From the NCBI RefSeq assembly GCF_009649175.1, contig NZ_WJPO01000010.1, forward strand, positions 40,059 to 104,058: DNA of 64,000 nt, written 5' to 3'. This document shows positions 51,334 to 62,575 of the stretch, piece by piece. The number at the start of each line of letters is the position of its first letter. Position 1 is the first letter of the stretch. The notes under the pieces were generated by a model. The model was given only the letters and a program-made list of their open reading frames with translations, was not told the DNA's origin and searched no databases. The DNA comes from Rhodovulum strictum. Its GTDB lineage: Bacteria > Pseudomonadota > Alphaproteobacteria > Rhodobacterales > Rhodobacteraceae. A program made the position numbers and the translations under genes.

Positions 51334-52437
51334 TCAGCGCACCAGGAATTCCGCATGCAGCGCGCCGGCGGCCTTGATGCTTTTCAGGATGTCGATCATG
51401 TCACGCGGCGACACGCCCAGCGCGTTCAGCCCGGCGACCACTTCGGAAAGCGAGGCGCCACCGGGCACCTCGGCCAGTCCGATGCCCGGCTCTTCCCGGA
51501 TGTCGGCCCGGGTCCGCGGCACGACCACCGTCTCGCCCGGGGCGAAGGGGTTGGGCTGTACGACCATGGGCTCTTCCTCGATCCTCAGCGTCAGGTTGCC
51601 CTGCGACACCGCCACGCGTGAGATGCGCACATCCTCGCCCATCACGATCGTGCCGGACCTCTGGTCGACGACGACCGTGGCCCTGCGCTGCGGTTCGACG
51701 GTGATGCCCTCGATCCGTTGCAGCGCATGGGCGGGGGACGGGGCCTGCGTGGCGCGGATGTCCAGCACGACCGTGCCCGCGTCGACCATGCGCGCCACCC
51801 CGCGGCCGTAATTGTTGTTGATCGCCGCCTCGATCCGGCCGGCGGTGGTGAAATCGGGGGTACGCAACGCCAGCCTCAGCGAGGTCAGCTTGCTGAAGTC
51901 GAAATCGATCTCGCGCTCGACCCGGGCGCCGGAGGGGATGACGCCCGCGGTCGGCACCCCTTGGGTCACCGAGGCACCCTGACCCTCGACCGAGGCACCG
52001 CCGGCGATCACCGTTCCCTGGGCGACGGCATAGATCTGGCCGTCCGCCGCATTGAGCGGGGTCATCACCAGCGTCCCGCCCAGCAGGCTCTTGGCATCAC
52101 CGATCGCCGAAACAGTCACGTCGATCGGCGAACCGGCGCGGGCAAAAGGCGGCAGGTCGGCGGTAACGAAGACCGCAGCGACGTTCTTGGGACGGAATTG
52201 TTCGCCGGTAACGTTAACGCCGAGCCGTTCAAGGATGCTCGACATGATCTCTTCGGTGAAGGGGGCGTTGCGGATGCCGTCGCCGGTGCCGTTCAGGCCG
52301 ACGACGAGACCATAGCCGACAAGGTCGTTGCCACGCACGCCGTCGAACTCGACCAGATCCTTGATGCGGATTTGCGAGGCAAACGCCGGGAAGGCGAGGA
52401 AAAGAGCAAGAAGAAGTGTCAGGGAGCGACGCATCAT
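51334..52437 (-). CDS. flgI: Flagellar P-ring protein FlgI
   Basis: FlgI forms the periplasmic P ring. The 367-residue precursor has a signal peptide (residues 1-20, FPAFA-S) and the family stretches IRIKDLVEFDGVRGNDLVGY and GLVVGLNGTGDGIRNAPFT, with ALGVSPRDMIDILKSIKAAG at the end. It overlaps flgL by 4 bp. Its chaperone FlgA is encoded at 36465-36902. Confidence 0.97.
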   Translation of the reverse strand: MMRRSLTLLLALFLAFPAFASQIRIKDLVEFDGVRGNDLVGYGLVVGLNGTGDGIRNAPFTEEIMSSILERLGVNVTGEQFRPKNVAAVFVTADLPPFARAGSPIDVTVSAIGDAKSLLGGTLVMTPLNAADGQIYAVAQGTVIAGGASVEGQGASVTQGVPTAGVIPSGARVEREIDFDFSKLTSLRLALRTPDFTTAGRIEAAINNNYGRGVARMVDAGTVVLDIRATQAPSPAHALQRIEGITVEPQRRATVVVDQRSGTIVMGEDVRISRVAVSQGNLTLRIEEEPMVVQPNPFAPGETVVVPRTRADIREEPGIGLAEVPGGASLSEVVAGLNALGVSPRDMIDILKSIKAAGALHAEFLVR

Positions 52438-53447
52438 CTGAGGTAATTCACCAGGCTGAGGCGCGACAGGCGCGCGGTGATGGCGTATATCGTCTCGAGC
52501 TGCGTCTCTGCGGCCTTGAGTTCGGTCGCGGTCTCGTAGGGGTCGACCGCAAGCATGTCGAGCCGGGCGAATTCCAGCATCTGGCGGCTGGCTGAGTTCT
52601 CGGTGCGGATTGTTTCGATGCGCGCCTGAGCGGTTCCCACCTCGCTTTGCAGGGAGATCAGGTTTCCGGAATTCGTCAGAAGCCTTTCGCCCACTGCCGA
52701 AGCGAGCGCCCTGCGTTGCAGCACGTCACCGCCGAGAAGTGTACTGTCCGACAAGAGCGCGCCCGCGACCAGATCCTTCAGGACAGTGCGAATATTCGGA
52801 TCGGACGCAGTGACGTCCAGGGTCAGGCTGCTGCGATCATTCAGGCGCACCGGGCCGACAGGTATGCTGGAGCCAAGATAACCGGAGGTTTCGAACCCTC
52901 CGCCCGGCGTATCGAACCAATTATCGACCTCATCAAGGACATCCTGGAAAGACGTCATTCCCGCAACAGCGGTTTTCACTGCGTTGAGGATATCCGCGCC
53001 AGAAGCAAGCGCCGGGCCATGGGTCGCGGCTCCGGCGAACAGGGTCCGACCACCGGCCTGGATGTTGAGCGCCGCGACAGACATGTCGAGCCAACCCTTG
53101 GCTTCGGCGCCGATCAGATTGACGGACTGCGCGCTGAGGACGTTACCGGCAGAGATCAGGTCGCCGCTCAGCTTCTTCGCCGCCTCATTCATCTGGCCAA
53201 GCGCATGCTGCATCGCCTCAGTCGCAAATGCGGCTTCCTTGGTCGCGAGGTCATAGGAATCCATGACCTTGAGTCCGCGCTCGACCGCACCAAGCGCGCG
53301 GAAATCTCCGCGCAGGCGGGCGGCGGGATCGGCGGTCAGGCCGGTCGACACCTCCTGGCCAAGACGGCTCAGCCGGGCCTTGATCTCGGCATTCTGAGTG
53401 CGAAGGGCGTAACCGCGCGAGAGATCGCCGATGGAAATGAAGGACAT
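52434..53447 (-). CDS. flgL: Hook-filament junction protein FlgL (HAP3)
   Basis: FlgL sits between hook and filament. The 337-residue protein has flagellin-like terminal helices: residues about 10-60 (RTQNAEIKARLSRLGQEVST) and a C-terminal block ending TARLSRLSLVNYLR. It is encoded 3 bp after flgK and overlaps flgI by 4 bp. Sequence is more divergent than FlgK, but position and length fit. Confidence 0.9.
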   Translation of the reverse strand: MSFISIGDLSRGYALRTQNAEIKARLSRLGQEVSTGLTADPAARLRGDFRALGAVERGLKVMDSYDLATKEAAFATEAMQHALGQMNEAAKKLSGDLISAGNVLSAQSVNLIGAEAKGWLDMSVAALNIQAGGRTLFAGAATHGPALASGADILNAVKTAVAGMTSFQDVLDEVDNWFDTPGGGFETSGYLGSSIPVGPVRLNDRSSLTLDVTASDPNIRTVLKDLVAGALLSDSTLLGGDVLQRRALASAVGERLLTNSGNLISLQSEVGTAQARIETIRTENSASRQMLEFARLDMLAVDPYETATELKAAETQLETIYAITARLSRLSLVNYLR

Positions 53448-53450
53448 GGC

Positions 53451-54899
53451 TCAAATCTCCATCAGAAGGCGGATCATCTGGTCGACGGTCTGAATGACCC
53501 GCGCGTTGGCGGCATAGGCTTGTTCGTACAGCATCAGGCGCTGAAGCTCGGCATCGGTGTCCACGCCGCCTTGCAGTTCGGCCTCTTTCAGGGCGTTGGT
53601 CCGCGCCATGGCAAAGCCTTCGTTCTCGATTGCGCGCTGGGCCTTGACCGAGACGCGGGACACGGTCTCCGCCGCAAAGGTGGCGGCCGAGAAGACCTGC
53701 CCGGCGAAGGGGCCGGAAGAGGCCGGACGCCCCATGCTCAGGGCACCGGCAAGGGCGTCGAGCAGGCGTGTATCGCCGACATCGCCCGGGGCGATGGCGC
53801 CCAGCCCGTCGCGAAGCCGCCAGAGCGCGCCGCCCTTGTCCGGATCGACCAGGGCGTTGACGGCTATCCGCTCTGACAGGCCGGGTTCCTGCGGCGGAAC
53901 CGCCGTTGGATCGTAAGCGTTGGCGCCATCGGTGAAGAGACCTGCGACGAGGCTGGGGTCCAGCGAAGGATCCTGAAATCTTTCGATCAGATCGCGCGCA
54001 AGCGCGTCCAGGCTCTCCTGGGCATCGGGGGCGATGATGTCGCGCTGTTCGAAAAGCGCACCCAAGCGACCGCCGCCCATGGGCGCATAACTGCCCGTCG
54101 TAGAAACCGGCTTGCCGTTCAGGGTCAGGCCGGACAGCGCCCCGCTGTCGATCGTCATCTCTGAGACAATCATCCCCACGGGAGCGAAACCGAATTCCGA
54201 CGGCGGACCGTCGACCAAGGCGGCGCCGGTGGTAGTGTAAAGCGCGATCATGCCATGCTCGCGCGGGATTTGGCGCAGCGGCACGATCTCGGCGACGCGA
54301 TCAACGAGAACCTGTCGTTGGTCGTAAAGCGCGCTGATATCGGCCCTGGTGCCATGATTGCTGCTGATCTTGGCATTGAGTTCGGCAATCGCAGCCAGCG
54401 AGTCGTTCAGGGTACGCACGTCGGTGGCGATCGCTTTCTCGGCGTCCATCCGCATTGCCTGGATGTCGTTGGCGGCCGACTTGATCGTGCCGGCAACCGC
54501 CTGGGCAGCAAACAGGACGTCAGCCAGCCGAGAGTTGCTGTCCGGCCGGCTGGCGGCAGAGACAAGCGCCGATTCCAGCGCCGCGATTCGGGCGGCGATG
54601 GAATCGGGCTCGTCAGGCGTGCCGAGCGCGGCGACGATGCGCGACAGCGCATCGGCGCGGATCCCGGCGCCGCCGGTCTCGGCCTGGGAAAGCCGGCGGT
54701 CCGAGATGAGGGCCTGGTTGATGTCCCGGCGCACGCCGTCTACACGCACACCCCCCAGAATATGCGCCGACGTTTCCAGCGAGCGGCGGCCGTAGCCATC
54801 AGTCTGGGCGTTGGCGATGTTCGACGCCACGACCTGAGTACCCCTTGACGCCGCATTAAGGCCAGAAAGGGCGTTGGAAAGGCTTCCGGTCAGGCTCAT
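53451..54899 (-). CDS. flgK: Hook-filament junction protein FlgK (HAP1)
   Basis: FlgK is the first hook-associated protein. The 482-residue protein starts MSLTGSLSNALSGLNAASRG, has the axial motif VASNIANAQTDGYGRRSLE, and ends with LMLYEQAYAANARVIQTVDQ, the standard C-terminal helix. It is 38 bp downstream of flgE on the same strand and 3 bp before flgL. Confidence 0.95.
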   Translation of the reverse strand: MSLTGSLSNALSGLNAASRGTQVVASNIANAQTDGYGRRSLETSAHILGGVRVDGVRRDINQALISDRRLSQAETGGAGIRADALSRIVAALGTPDEPDSIAARIAALESALVSAASRPDSNSRLADVLFAAQAVAGTIKSAANDIQAMRMDAEKAIATDVRTLNDSLAAIAELNAKISSNHGTRADISALYDQRQVLVDRVAEIVPLRQIPREHGMIALYTTTGAALVDGPPSEFGFAPVGMIVSEMTIDSGALSGLTLNGKPVSTTGSYAPMGGGRLGALFEQRDIIAPDAQESLDALARDLIERFQDPSLDPSLVAGLFTDGANAYDPTAVPPQEPGLSERIAVNALVDPDKGGALWRLRDGLGAIAPGDVGDTRLLDALAGALSMGRPASSGPFAGQVFSAATFAAETVSRVSVKAQRAIENEGFAMARTNALKEAELQGGVDTDAELQRLMLYEQAYAANARVIQTVDQMIRLLMEI

Positions 54900-54937
54900 C
54901 TCTCACCTCGTTTTCAAACTGGCCGAAGCTGTTCGAC

Positions 54938-56245
54938 CTAACGCTTGATGTTGGTCGTCTCCTGCAGCATCTCGTCCACGGTCTGGATCACCTTGGCATT
55001 CGACGAGTAGGCGCGCTGGGTCTGGATCAGGTCGGTCAGTTCACCCGCGACGTCGGTTGCCGACCCCTCGAGCGCGTAGCCGACGACATCACCGGTCGGT
55101 CCGTCGCCGGCATCCCACAGGAAGAACGAGCCGCTGGTCCGGGACGTCGTGTAGATCTGGTTGTCCAGGGCGATCAGACCGTTGGGGTTGGGCACGTCGA
55201 CGATCGGCACCTGATAGAGCGTGCGCGTGATGCCGGTATCGAAATTGGCCTTGACGAAGCCGTTCGCATCAACCTCGACCGACGTCATGTTGCCGACCGG
55301 GAAGCCGTTCTTGTTGATGGCGGTCGGCGCGAAGCTGTCCGACAACTGGGTCATCACGCTGCCATCGCCGGGCCGACCGATCGTGATGTCGATCGGGCCA
55401 CCGGCCACGTTGACCTGCAAGACGCCGGTCAGAGGATCGTAGACCCCGCCGGACAGGGTGTTCACCGACAGGAGCGTACCGCCCGACGCGCGCGACGCAT
55501 CGAACTGGAGCTCGTACTCGCCGATCACCGTTCCGGTAACCGAATCGACCAGTTCCATCGTCCAGAAGTTGGTCCCTGGATCAGTCGGCAGGGCGGCGCG
55601 GGTCGGGGTATAGGTCACGCCAATGCTCTGAGAGGTTCCGAGGTTGTCGAAATACTCCACCGACAGCGTCAGCGGCGCGCCCGTGGCGTCGAACTCGGTC
55701 TCGGTCGCGGGCAGGTTCACGCCCAGCGTGATCTCGGTCGTCGGTTCGGCCGCAAACTGGTTGGTCTGGATCTGGACCGGCCGCAAGCCATCGGATGTAT
55801 CGCGGGCATAGGGCGGGATACTGCCGTCGGGGTTTGCGGGCCAGCCCATCAGCACCAGCCCCGTCGAGGTGCGCAGGTAGCCGTTCGCATCGGTCCGGAA
55901 CGAGCCGGTGGTGGTCAGAAACATCTGATAATCGGTGGTTCCCGAGATCAGCGAGGATTCCTGCATCACGGGCAGGAAACCGCGGCCGCGCACCGCAAGG
56001 TCGGTCGGGTTGTTCGTGGTCTCGAGCGCACCGGGCTGGTCGATCATCCGCATCGTGGTGACCCGCACGCCACCGGCAGAATAGGTGCCGCGGTTACTGT
56101 CGATCACCATCGAATGAAATTCGGTCTGCGCCCGCTTGTAGCCATATGTCGATGAGTTCGCGATGTTGTCGGCGATCGACGCAAGCCGGTTGGCATTGGC
56201 CGCAAGGCCGGACACGCCGGCATTGAGCGAAGAGGAAATGGTCAT
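54938..56245 (-). CDS. flgE: Flagellar hook protein FlgE
   Basis: FlgE polymerises into the hook. The 435-residue protein begins MTISSSLNAGVSGLAANANR, has SIADNIANSSTYGYKRAQTE, and ends with LTDLIQTQRAYSSNAKVIQT, typical for the family. The central region is longer than in rod proteins, as expected. A CtrA-like box lies 57-72 bp upstream of the ATG. flgE heads the flgE-K-L-I unit. Confidence 0.95.
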   Translation of the reverse strand: MTISSSLNAGVSGLAANANRLASIADNIANSSTYGYKRAQTEFHSMVIDSNRGTYSAGGVRVTTMRMIDQPGALETTNNPTDLAVRGRGFLPVMQESSLISGTTDYQMFLTTTGSFRTDANGYLRTSTGLVLMGWPANPDGSIPPYARDTSDGLRPVQIQTNQFAAEPTTEITLGVNLPATETEFDATGAPLTLSVEYFDNLGTSQSIGVTYTPTRAALPTDPGTNFWTMELVDSVTGTVIGEYELQFDASRASGGTLLSVNTLSGGVYDPLTGVLQVNVAGGPIDITIGRPGDGSVMTQLSDSFAPTAINKNGFPVGNMTSVEVDANGFVKANFDTGITRTLYQVPIVDVPNPNGLIALDNQIYTTSRTSGSFFLWDAGDGPTGDVVGYALEGSATDVAGELTDLIQTQRAYSSNAKVIQTVDEMLQETTNIKR

Positions 56246-56301
56246 GTAAGCGCCTTTCTGAAGCTAGCTCCCCAGCCAAGAGCACCGTTACATCCCGAGG
56301 T

Positions 56302-56317
56302 TTAACGCCGCCCTAAC
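56302..56317. promoter_or_regulatory. CtrA-like box upstream of flgE
   Basis: TTAACGCCGCCCTAAC agrees with TTAA-N7-TTAAC except for one base. It lies in the 86-bp gap between the motB stop and the flgE start, suggesting that flgE has its own CtrA-responsive promoter. Confidence 0.55.
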
Positions 56318-56331
56318 ATCTAAAATCCCGT

Positions 56332-57195
56332 CTACTTCACGATGTCCGACCGCAGCAGCACCAGTTCGAGCCGGTTGTTGCGCGGCGCCATCGGCATCGA
56401 CACGGCGGGCTTGCGGTCGGCATAGCCGGCGATCCGCTCGAACCGGTCCTGGCGCAGCCCCGTCGCCTCGAGCAGGCGGCGTACAGCATGGGCGCGCGCG
56501 GTCGACAGATCCCAGACCGGGTTGTCCGCCAGAACGATGGGCCGGGAACTGACATGGCCCGCGATCGCCACCTCGTTGCGGACCAGCGCGAAGGCCTGGC
56601 CGATCACCTCGATCAGGTCGTTCAGGACCGGCATCGCCTCGGTGCCATCGGCGACGAAAAGCGGGGCATCGTCGAGGTCGAAGATCTCGACGATCAGCCC
56701 CTCGTCGGTCAGACGGGTAACGATGTGGCGCAGCAATTGCTCGCTGAACACGGTCTCGCCGCTCCGGCCGCTCAGAATCTCCTCGATCTCGCGCATCATC
56801 TGCGCCTCGGCCTCGGACATGCCCTCGTTCTGCTGCTCGGCGACCTGTTCGGCCCCGACCAAGCCGCGAGCCTGCCGCTCGGACGTCGGTTTTTGACGGT
56901 CTGCGCCTGTGCCGCTCTGGGCGAGGGCGTCCTCCGAGAACATGCTGTCGCCGCCGAAGGCGCCATCGCCGCCACCGGAGACCGCATTCACGGGGACCGT
57001 GGGGCTGAAATAATCCGCAAGCCCCTTGCGTTGTTTGTCCGTCGTCGCGTTCAGCAGCCACATCAGCAGGAAGAAGGCCATCATCGCCGTAACGAAATCG
57101 GCATACGCGACCTTCCACGCCCCACCGTGATGTCCGCCGCCGCCCACTACCTTCTTACGCTTGATGATGACTGGCGCGTTCTGTCCTTGCGCCAT
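56332..57195 (-). CDS. motB: Flagellar motor stator protein MotB
   Basis: MotB anchors the stator to peptidoglycan and carries the proton-binding aspartate. From the ATG at 57195 (GAAGG precedes it) the protein has 287 residues, with a single membrane helix containing YADFVTAMMAFFLLMWL (Asp-33 is the channel residue). A plug/linker region and an OmpA-like peptidoglycan-binding domain (about 150-285; LSTARAHAVRRLLEATGL) follow. The frame is open 29 codons upstream without resemblance. motA lies separately at 44902. Confidence 0.95.
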   Translation of the reverse strand: MAQGQNAPVIIKRKKVVGGGGHHGGAWKVAYADFVTAMMAFFLLMWLLNATTDKQRKGLADYFSPTVPVNAVSGGGDGAFGGDSMFSEDALAQSGTGADRQKPTSERQARGLVGAEQVAEQQNEGMSEAEAQMMREIEEILSGRSGETVFSEQLLRHIVTRLTDEGLIVEIFDLDDAPLFVADGTEAMPVLNDLIEVIGQAFALVRNEVAIAGHVSSRPIVLADNPVWDLSTARAHAVRRLLEATGLRQDRFERIAGYADRKPAVSMPMAPRNNRLELVLLRSDIVK

Positions 57196-57376
57196 CGCAC
57201 CACCTTCGTATTTACCCCACCGCTTTTCTAGTGGGCAGCCATGGATCAGGGGTAATGCCGAAAATGGGCCGAATTCGGGCACAGAAACGCAGTTCCGTGG
57301 CCTTTTCCGCGATCAGCAGGACGATTGGGCTCTGCGCCCGGGCCGATCCGCACCGTGGCTGCACGGCGCGGCGCGG

Positions 57377-58153
57377 TCAGGCGGAATCGAGGTAGCCTTC
57401 GGCGCGCAGGCTGAGTTCGCGCGCCTTGCCGACGATGATGTGATCGTGCAGCACGATCCCCAGCGCAGAGCAGCCCGCCGCGATCTGGCCGGTCATCGAG
57501 ATATCCGAATCCGATGGCGTGGGATCCCCCGAGGGGTGGTTATGCACCAGGATCAGCGCCGAGGCGTTCAGTTCCAGCGCGCGTTTCACGACCTCGCGGG
57601 GATAGACCGGCACATGATCGACAGTGCCGCGCGCCTGTTCCTCGTCGGCGATCAGGATGTTCTTGCGGTCGAGGAACAGCACGCGGAACTGTTCGGTCTG
57701 ACGGTGCGCCATCGAGGTGCGGCAATAATCCAGCAGCGCGTCCCAGCTTGAAATCACCTGCCGGTGCATGATCCGGGCCCGCGCAAGCCGATGCGCCGCC
57801 GCCTCGACGAGCTTCAACTCGACCAGCACCGCCTCGCCCACGCCGACCACCTCGCGCAGTCGGGCGGTGGGGGCCGACAGCACACCGTTGAAATCGCCGA
57901 ACCGGTCCATCAGGCTGCGCGCCAGCGGCTTGACATCCTGGCGCGGGATGGCGCGGAACAGCACCATTTCCAGCAATTCGTAGTCTGGCATCGCATCTGC
58001 GCCACCTTCCATGAAGCGGCTGCGCAGCCGCTGGCGGTGGTCGCGCAGATAGGACGGCTGCGGAGCGCTCCGCGACAGCGGCAGCCCCCGCGCCTCGGCG
58101 AACAGGGGCAGCGGCGGCTCGGAAAAGCTCTGGGTGTCACGCGGGCGAGTCAT
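57377..58153 (-). CDS. radC: RadC family protein (JAB/MPN domain)
   Basis: RadC-family proteins have an N-terminal helix-hairpin-helix-like region and a C-terminal JAB metal-binding domain; the historical DNA-repair role is doubtful. The 258-residue protein keeps the motif HNHPSGDPTPSDSD, with both histidines and the downstream aspartate. The N-terminal half includes DYELLEMVLFRAIPRQDVKP. It is encoded alone between motB and dnaJ on the same strand. Confidence 0.93.
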   Translation of the reverse strand: MTRPRDTQSFSEPPLPLFAEARGLPLSRSAPQPSYLRDHRQRLRSRFMEGGADAMPDYELLEMVLFRAIPRQDVKPLARSLMDRFGDFNGVLSAPTARLREVVGVGEAVLVELKLVEAAAHRLARARIMHRQVISSWDALLDYCRTSMAHRQTEQFRVLFLDRKNILIADEEQARGTVDHVPVYPREVVKRALELNASALILVHNHPSGDPTPSDSDISMTGQIAAGCSALGIVLHDHIIVGKARELSLRAEGYLDSA

Positions 58154-58214
58154 GCAGCGAGACTAGAGAAATCTTGCTGAACGAAAGGTTAACGCGGCAG
58201 CAGATTCCGCAGCG

Positions 58215-59342
58215 TCAGCCCTTCATCCCGTCCCAGAAACTCTTGACCTTGCGGAAGAAGGACGACCCCTCGGGGTTGTTTTCCTCGCTCAGTTCCTCGA
58301 ACTCGCGCAGCAGCTCCTTTTGCCGGGCCGTCAGGTTCACCGGCGTCTCGACCGCCAGTTCGATCAGCAGATCGCCCTGCCCGCCGCCGCGCAGCGCCGG
58401 CATGCCCTTGCCGCGCAGGCGCATCTGCTTGCCCGACTGGCTGCCCTCGGGCACCTTCACGCGCGAGCGTCCGCCGTCGATCGTGGGCACCTCGATCTCG
58501 CCACCCAGCGCCGCGGTCGCCAGCGAAACCGGCACGCGGCAGAACAGCGTCATGCCGTCTCGCTCGAACAGCGGGTGGTCCGCCACCTCGATGAAAATAT
58601 ACAGATCCCCCGGCGGCCCGCCGCGCAGCCCGGCCTCGCCCTCGCCGGCCAGCCGGATGCGGGTGCCGGTCTCGACCCCCGCGGGAATGTTGACCGACAG
58701 ACCGCGCTCACGCTCGACCCGGCCCGCACCGCCGCAGGACTTGCAGGGGTTCTTGACGATCTGGCCCATTCCGCCACAGGTCGGACAGGTACGTTCGACG
58801 GTAAAGAACCCCTGCTGCGCCCGCACCTTGCCCATGCCCGAACAGGTCGGGCAGGTCGCGGGTTCCGCGCCGCCCGCGGCGCCAGTGCCGTTGCAGCCAT
58901 CGCACGCGACCGAGCCGGGCACGGTGATCTTCTTCTGCAACCCGCGAAAGGCATCCTCCAGCGTGATCCGCAGGTTGTAGCGCAAGTCCGAGCCGCGCGT
59001 CGCGCGCTGCCGCCCGCCGCCGCCCATGAAGTCGCCAAAGAGGTCGTCGAACACGTTCGAGAAGGCCGAGGCGAAATCGCCCCCGGCGAACCCTGCCCCG
59101 CCGCGCGGCCCGCCACCCTCGAAGGCCGCATGGCCGAAACGGTCATAGGCGGCCTTCTTGTCGGGATCCTTGAGCGTCTCGTAGGCCTCGTTGACTTCCT
59201 TGAACTGGGCCTCGGCCTTGGGGTTGTCCGCGTTGCGGTCGGGATGCAGTTCCTTGGCCTTGGTGCGGTAGGCCTTCTTGATCTCGTCGGCCGAGGCGCC
59301 ACGGGCGACGCCGAGAACCTCGTAGAAATCGCGCTTTGCCAT
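58215..59342 (-). CDS. dnaJ: Chaperone protein DnaJ
   Basis: DnaJ delivers unfolded clients to DnaK and stimulates its ATPase. The 375-residue protein has the J domain with HPD (residues about 5-70), a Gly/Phe region, and four zinc-finger repeats ([32 protein letters not shown]), followed by the client-binding domain. It is 74 bp downstream of dnaK with a strong hairpin in the gap, the usual dnaKJ arrangement. Confidence 0.98.
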   Translation of the reverse strand: MAKRDFYEVLGVARGASADEIKKAYRTKAKELHPDRNADNPKAEAQFKEVNEAYETLKDPDKKAAYDRFGHAAFEGGGPRGGAGFAGGDFASAFSNVFDDLFGDFMGGGGRQRATRGSDLRYNLRITLEDAFRGLQKKITVPGSVACDGCNGTGAAGGAEPATCPTCSGMGKVRAQQGFFTVERTCPTCGGMGQIVKNPCKSCGGAGRVERERGLSVNIPAGVETGTRIRLAGEGEAGLRGGPPGDLYIFIEVADHPLFERDGMTLFCRVPVSLATAALGGEIEVPTIDGGRSRVKVPEGSQSGKQMRLRGKGMPALRGGGQGDLLIELAVETPVNLTARQKELLREFEELSEENNPEGSSFFRKVKSFWDGMKG

Positions 59343-59370
59343 CAGCTATTCCTCTGCCCGGAACGCGCGG

Positions 59371-59396
59371 GGCCGGCCCGGTTTCCCGGACCGGCC
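59371..59396. terminator. Hairpin between dnaK and dnaJ
   Basis: GGCCGGCCCGG and its partner (10 pairs with one mismatch, loop TTTC) form a strong stem in the dnaK-dnaJ gap. No T run follows in the direction of transcription. It may attenuate read-through or protect the dnaK message, so that DnaJ is made at lower level than DnaK. Confidence 0.6.
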
Positions 59397-59416
59397 ACGT
59401 TGGTTCCGGTCGCCTC

Positions 59417-61339
<1,923 letters not shown>

Positions 61340-61448
61340 GTCTGATACCTCTTCTTAGGCGATAATATGGGGGACGGACCCTGATGCGGCCTCCGCCCTC
61401 CGATCCCAGAACCCGGTCCGGAACCGGCCCCGGACCCGTGTCTCGGGC

Positions 61449-61479
61449 GTATATAAGTTGGGGTCCATGGCCCTGCAAG
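61449..61479 (-). promoter_or_regulatory. Putative sigma-32 (RpoH) promoter of dnaK
   Basis: Read leftward, a -35-like CTTG (61479-61476) is followed after 18 bp by CTTATATAC (61457-61449). This agrees with the alphaproteobacterial heat-shock promoter pattern CTTG-N17/18-CYTATNT. It lies about 110 bp before the dnaK start. Confidence 0.6.
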
Positions 61480-61514
61480 CGGGGCTTATGACAGAAATGT
61501 GAGCGTGGTGAACG

Positions 61515-62147
61515 ATGTCCGAACCCGACATGAGCAACCGTCCCGCCCCCGGCCTGGTGGTCCGCGGGGTCGAGATTTTCCCCGGCTGGCTGGACGCTTC
61601 GGCCCAGCGCGCAATGCTCGCCGACCTGCGCGAGGTGGTGGCCGCCGCGCCCCTGTTCCAGCCCGAAACCCGCTGGGGCCGCAGGATGAGCGTGCGCATG
61701 ACCTCGGCCGGGCGCTTCGGCTGGGTGTCGGACCGGCGTGGCTATCGCTATGCGCCCTGCCACCCCTCAGGCGTGGCCTGGCCGCCGATCCCGGCCTCGG
61801 TGCTGGCGGTCTGGGACGCGGTGACCGGGCTGGACCGGCGCCCCGATTGCTGCCTGCTGAACTACTATGGCGACGGCGCCAGGATGGGCATGCACCAGGA
61901 CCGCGACGAGGCCGATTTCCGCTGGCCAGTCCTGTCGATCTCGCTGGGCGATCAGGCGCGGTTCCGCATCGGCCACCTGACCCGCGGCGGCGATACAGAA
62001 AGCCTTTGGCTTGACTCGGGCGACGTGCTGGTGATGGGGGGCTCGGCGCGGCTGGTCCATCACGGCATTGACCGGGTGCGCGCGGGCTCGTCGGCGCTGA
62101 TCGCAGAGGGTGGCCGGATCAACCTGACACTCAGGGTCGTGGAGTAA
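61515..62147 (+). CDS. alkB: AlkB-family alpha-ketoglutarate-dependent dioxygenase
   Basis: AlkB oxidatively demethylates 1-methyladenine and 3-methylcytosine in DNA. The 210-residue protein has the Fe(II) ligands HxD in [12 protein letters not shown] and a distal histidine in LVHHGIDRV. The 2-oxoglutarate-binding RxNxTxR near the C-terminus reads [23 protein letters not shown] is typical. Starts at 61515 or 61530 are both possible. It diverges from dnaK. Confidence 0.93.
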   Translation: MSEPDMSNRPAPGLVVRGVEIFPGWLDASAQRAMLADLREVVAAAPLFQPETRWGRRMSVRMTSAGRFGWVSDRRGYRYAPCHPSGVAWPPIPASVLAVWDAVTGLDRRPDCCLLNYYGDGARMGMHQDRDEADFRWPVLSISLGDQARFRIGHLTRGGDTESLWLDSGDVLVMGGSARLVHHGIDRVRAGSSALIAEGGRINLTLRVVE

Positions 62148-62575
62148 GCAGGACAGGTCGCATCCTGCGGCGCGTCGATCAGCGCCCCCGGACCAAAGCG
62201 CCTGCACCCCGGCAGGTGGGTTATTACGTTAGAAAGACAATTATTGATGGGAGTTAGTGGTGCCCAGGAGATGCGCTCTCTCCGAGAATCTAACCCAGAT
62301 AATCTCCAAATTTTCAACGACTTATGCCGGAGCGCCTGCCCGGGTGTGGACCTTGCGCGGGCCGATTGTGGACCCGCGAGGAGAGAGGTAGCGGGGACCG
62401 GGAGGGCGCGTCAAGTGCCAGCCAAGGCTACACGCCCAATTGAGGATGCGCACCTCCCCCCCCGGCCTGCCATTTGGCTGCAGCGAAACCTGCGTCGTTC
62501 TGCCCCGGATGGTCCGCACGTTGCTAAAAAATCGAGTCCTGTTACGCTGACCGCGTCACAGGTCAGGCGCGTTGA
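62148..62575. other. AT-rich gap at the edge of an accessory region
   Basis: No gene can be supported in these 428 bp. The stretch 62221-62330 is clearly more AT-rich than the rest of the window. It contains TGGTGCCCAGGAG (62258-62270), identical to what is often seen at the complement of a tRNA-Leu 3' end, though the rest of a tRNA is absent. It may be an old recombination junction. Confidence 0.5.

Noticed and set aside
62258..62270. tRNA-Leu gene or attachment site
   Set aside because: Only 13 bases match the end of a tRNA-Leu; no T-arm, anticodon arm or acceptor partner follows. Kept only as a hint of a junction.
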